Origin: Pseudeuparius sepicola
Lineage: Eukaryota > Arthropoda > Insecta > Coleoptera > Anthribidae
DNA: 64,000 nucleotides
Assembly (NCBI GenBank): GCA_963920635.1
Contig: OY987299.1
Span: 131,561,373-131,625,372, forward strand
Direction of reading: 5' to 3'
Shown here: piece by piece, positions 63,769-64,000 of the stretch
How positions within the stretch are numbered: the first letter of the stretch is position 1
Layout: every line of letters begins with the position of its first letter
Made by a program: the position numbers and the translations under genes
Notes under the pieces: generated by a model
Told to the model about the DNA's origin: nothing
Seen by the model: only the letters and a program-made list of their open reading frames with translations
Databases searched by the model: none

Positions 63769-64000
63769 CTTCAGTGGTATCGCCATGTTGCTAAACTGTC
63801 TTTTTAAAACACTTGTGACGTCATAGGTGCTTTCCCGCCAAATTCCGAAGAGAGTCTATTCGCTTCATAACGTCCTTCGTCTCGATAAAATTACGTCCGA
63901 AGAGGGTAAACGCCGATTTTTTCGTCCTTTGTACGGGAACGGGCCCGCGGCAGCTGTGCCATTGTCGAAAGTCCCCGGTCGCAGGACAGGTTTGTGCGGA
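63769..64000. other. BB repeat copy 2 and unique GC-richer end
   Basis: 63771-63853 is the inverted copy of 4033-4112 with the TGACGTCA box. 63854-64000 is GC-richer, non-repetitive, and has AATTACGTCC-type motifs. No gene. Confidence 0.5.

Overview
This window is repeat-dominated, AT-rich (about two thirds A+T by eye) eukaryotic DNA, almost certainly from an arthropod and most likely an insect. The evidence is the transposon content: hAT, Tc1/mariner-IS630-type, a THAP-bearing long-TIR element, a Penelope-like GIY-YIG remnant, and very many foldback elements ending in TACAGGGTG or TACAGTGTG. Introns are short, with GTAAGT donors. There are no bacterial operons, no rRNA operon and no CRISPR array. 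Order and species cannot be fixed from the sequence. Most long open frames are accidental or lie inside mobile elements. No complete host gene is visible.

Layout. 1-10 kb: a Penelope 3' fragment, a 1.4 kb foldback (1863-3292), a C-family element (4400-5035), a TIR element carrying a degenerate tandem array (5218-6145), a tRNA-like SINE piece, two copies of a GC-rich foldback (7751-7993, 8488-8645), a GC-richer unique island, and a D-family element (9255-9973) that still starts a transposase frame. 10-20 kb: a composite foldback (10009-13302) holding nested foldbacks, two tandem copies of a mariner-type transposase C-terminus and a small hAT MITE; then K-family and Z-family foldbacks and a GC-rich open island at 17.45-17.83 kb. 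20-31 kb: X repeats with a 5S-rRNA-like core, a near-perfect 950 bp foldback J, a 196 bp tandem duplication, and Y and K foldbacks. 31-41 kb: a unique GC-richer island, the Penelope-like GIY-YIG remnant, a probable terminal exon (33477-33606, minus), foldbacks L and M, TIR element N, the first copy of a hAT with a heat-shock-like promoter (37136-38265) and another K foldback. 41-50 kb: a 2.06 kb long-TIR element with a THAP-like spliced gene (41261-43319), foldback O, a probable terminal exon (45601-45773, plus), a CCAAT/TATA promoter-like segment, and foldbacks S and T. 50-64 kb: hAT copy 2 with perfect 8-bp target duplication; a second hAT family (51170-52397) interrupted by an X repeat; a three-level nest (C split by D, with an IS630-type element at the D/C junction); a CpG-rich island; a C copy split by a 1.85 kb CACGGAG element; foldbacks M and W; a TTTACG cluster; and hAT copy 3.

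How it fits together. The window looks like a long intergenic or intronic stretch colonised by several transposon waves. GC-richer, non-repetitive islands (for example 8.87-9.25, 13.46-13.83, 31.0-31.4, 43.45-43.67 and 60.8-61.1 kb) survive between the elements and are the best candidates for host regulatory DNA or exons. The most distinctive system is the hAT family whose three copies each carry a heat-shock-element/TATA promoter ahead of the transposase frame. Next come the THAP-encoding long-TIR element with an apparent 12-bp target duplication and the 5S-like core of the X repeats. All statements about families rest on reading the sequence and remembered family hallmarks; no database search was possible.
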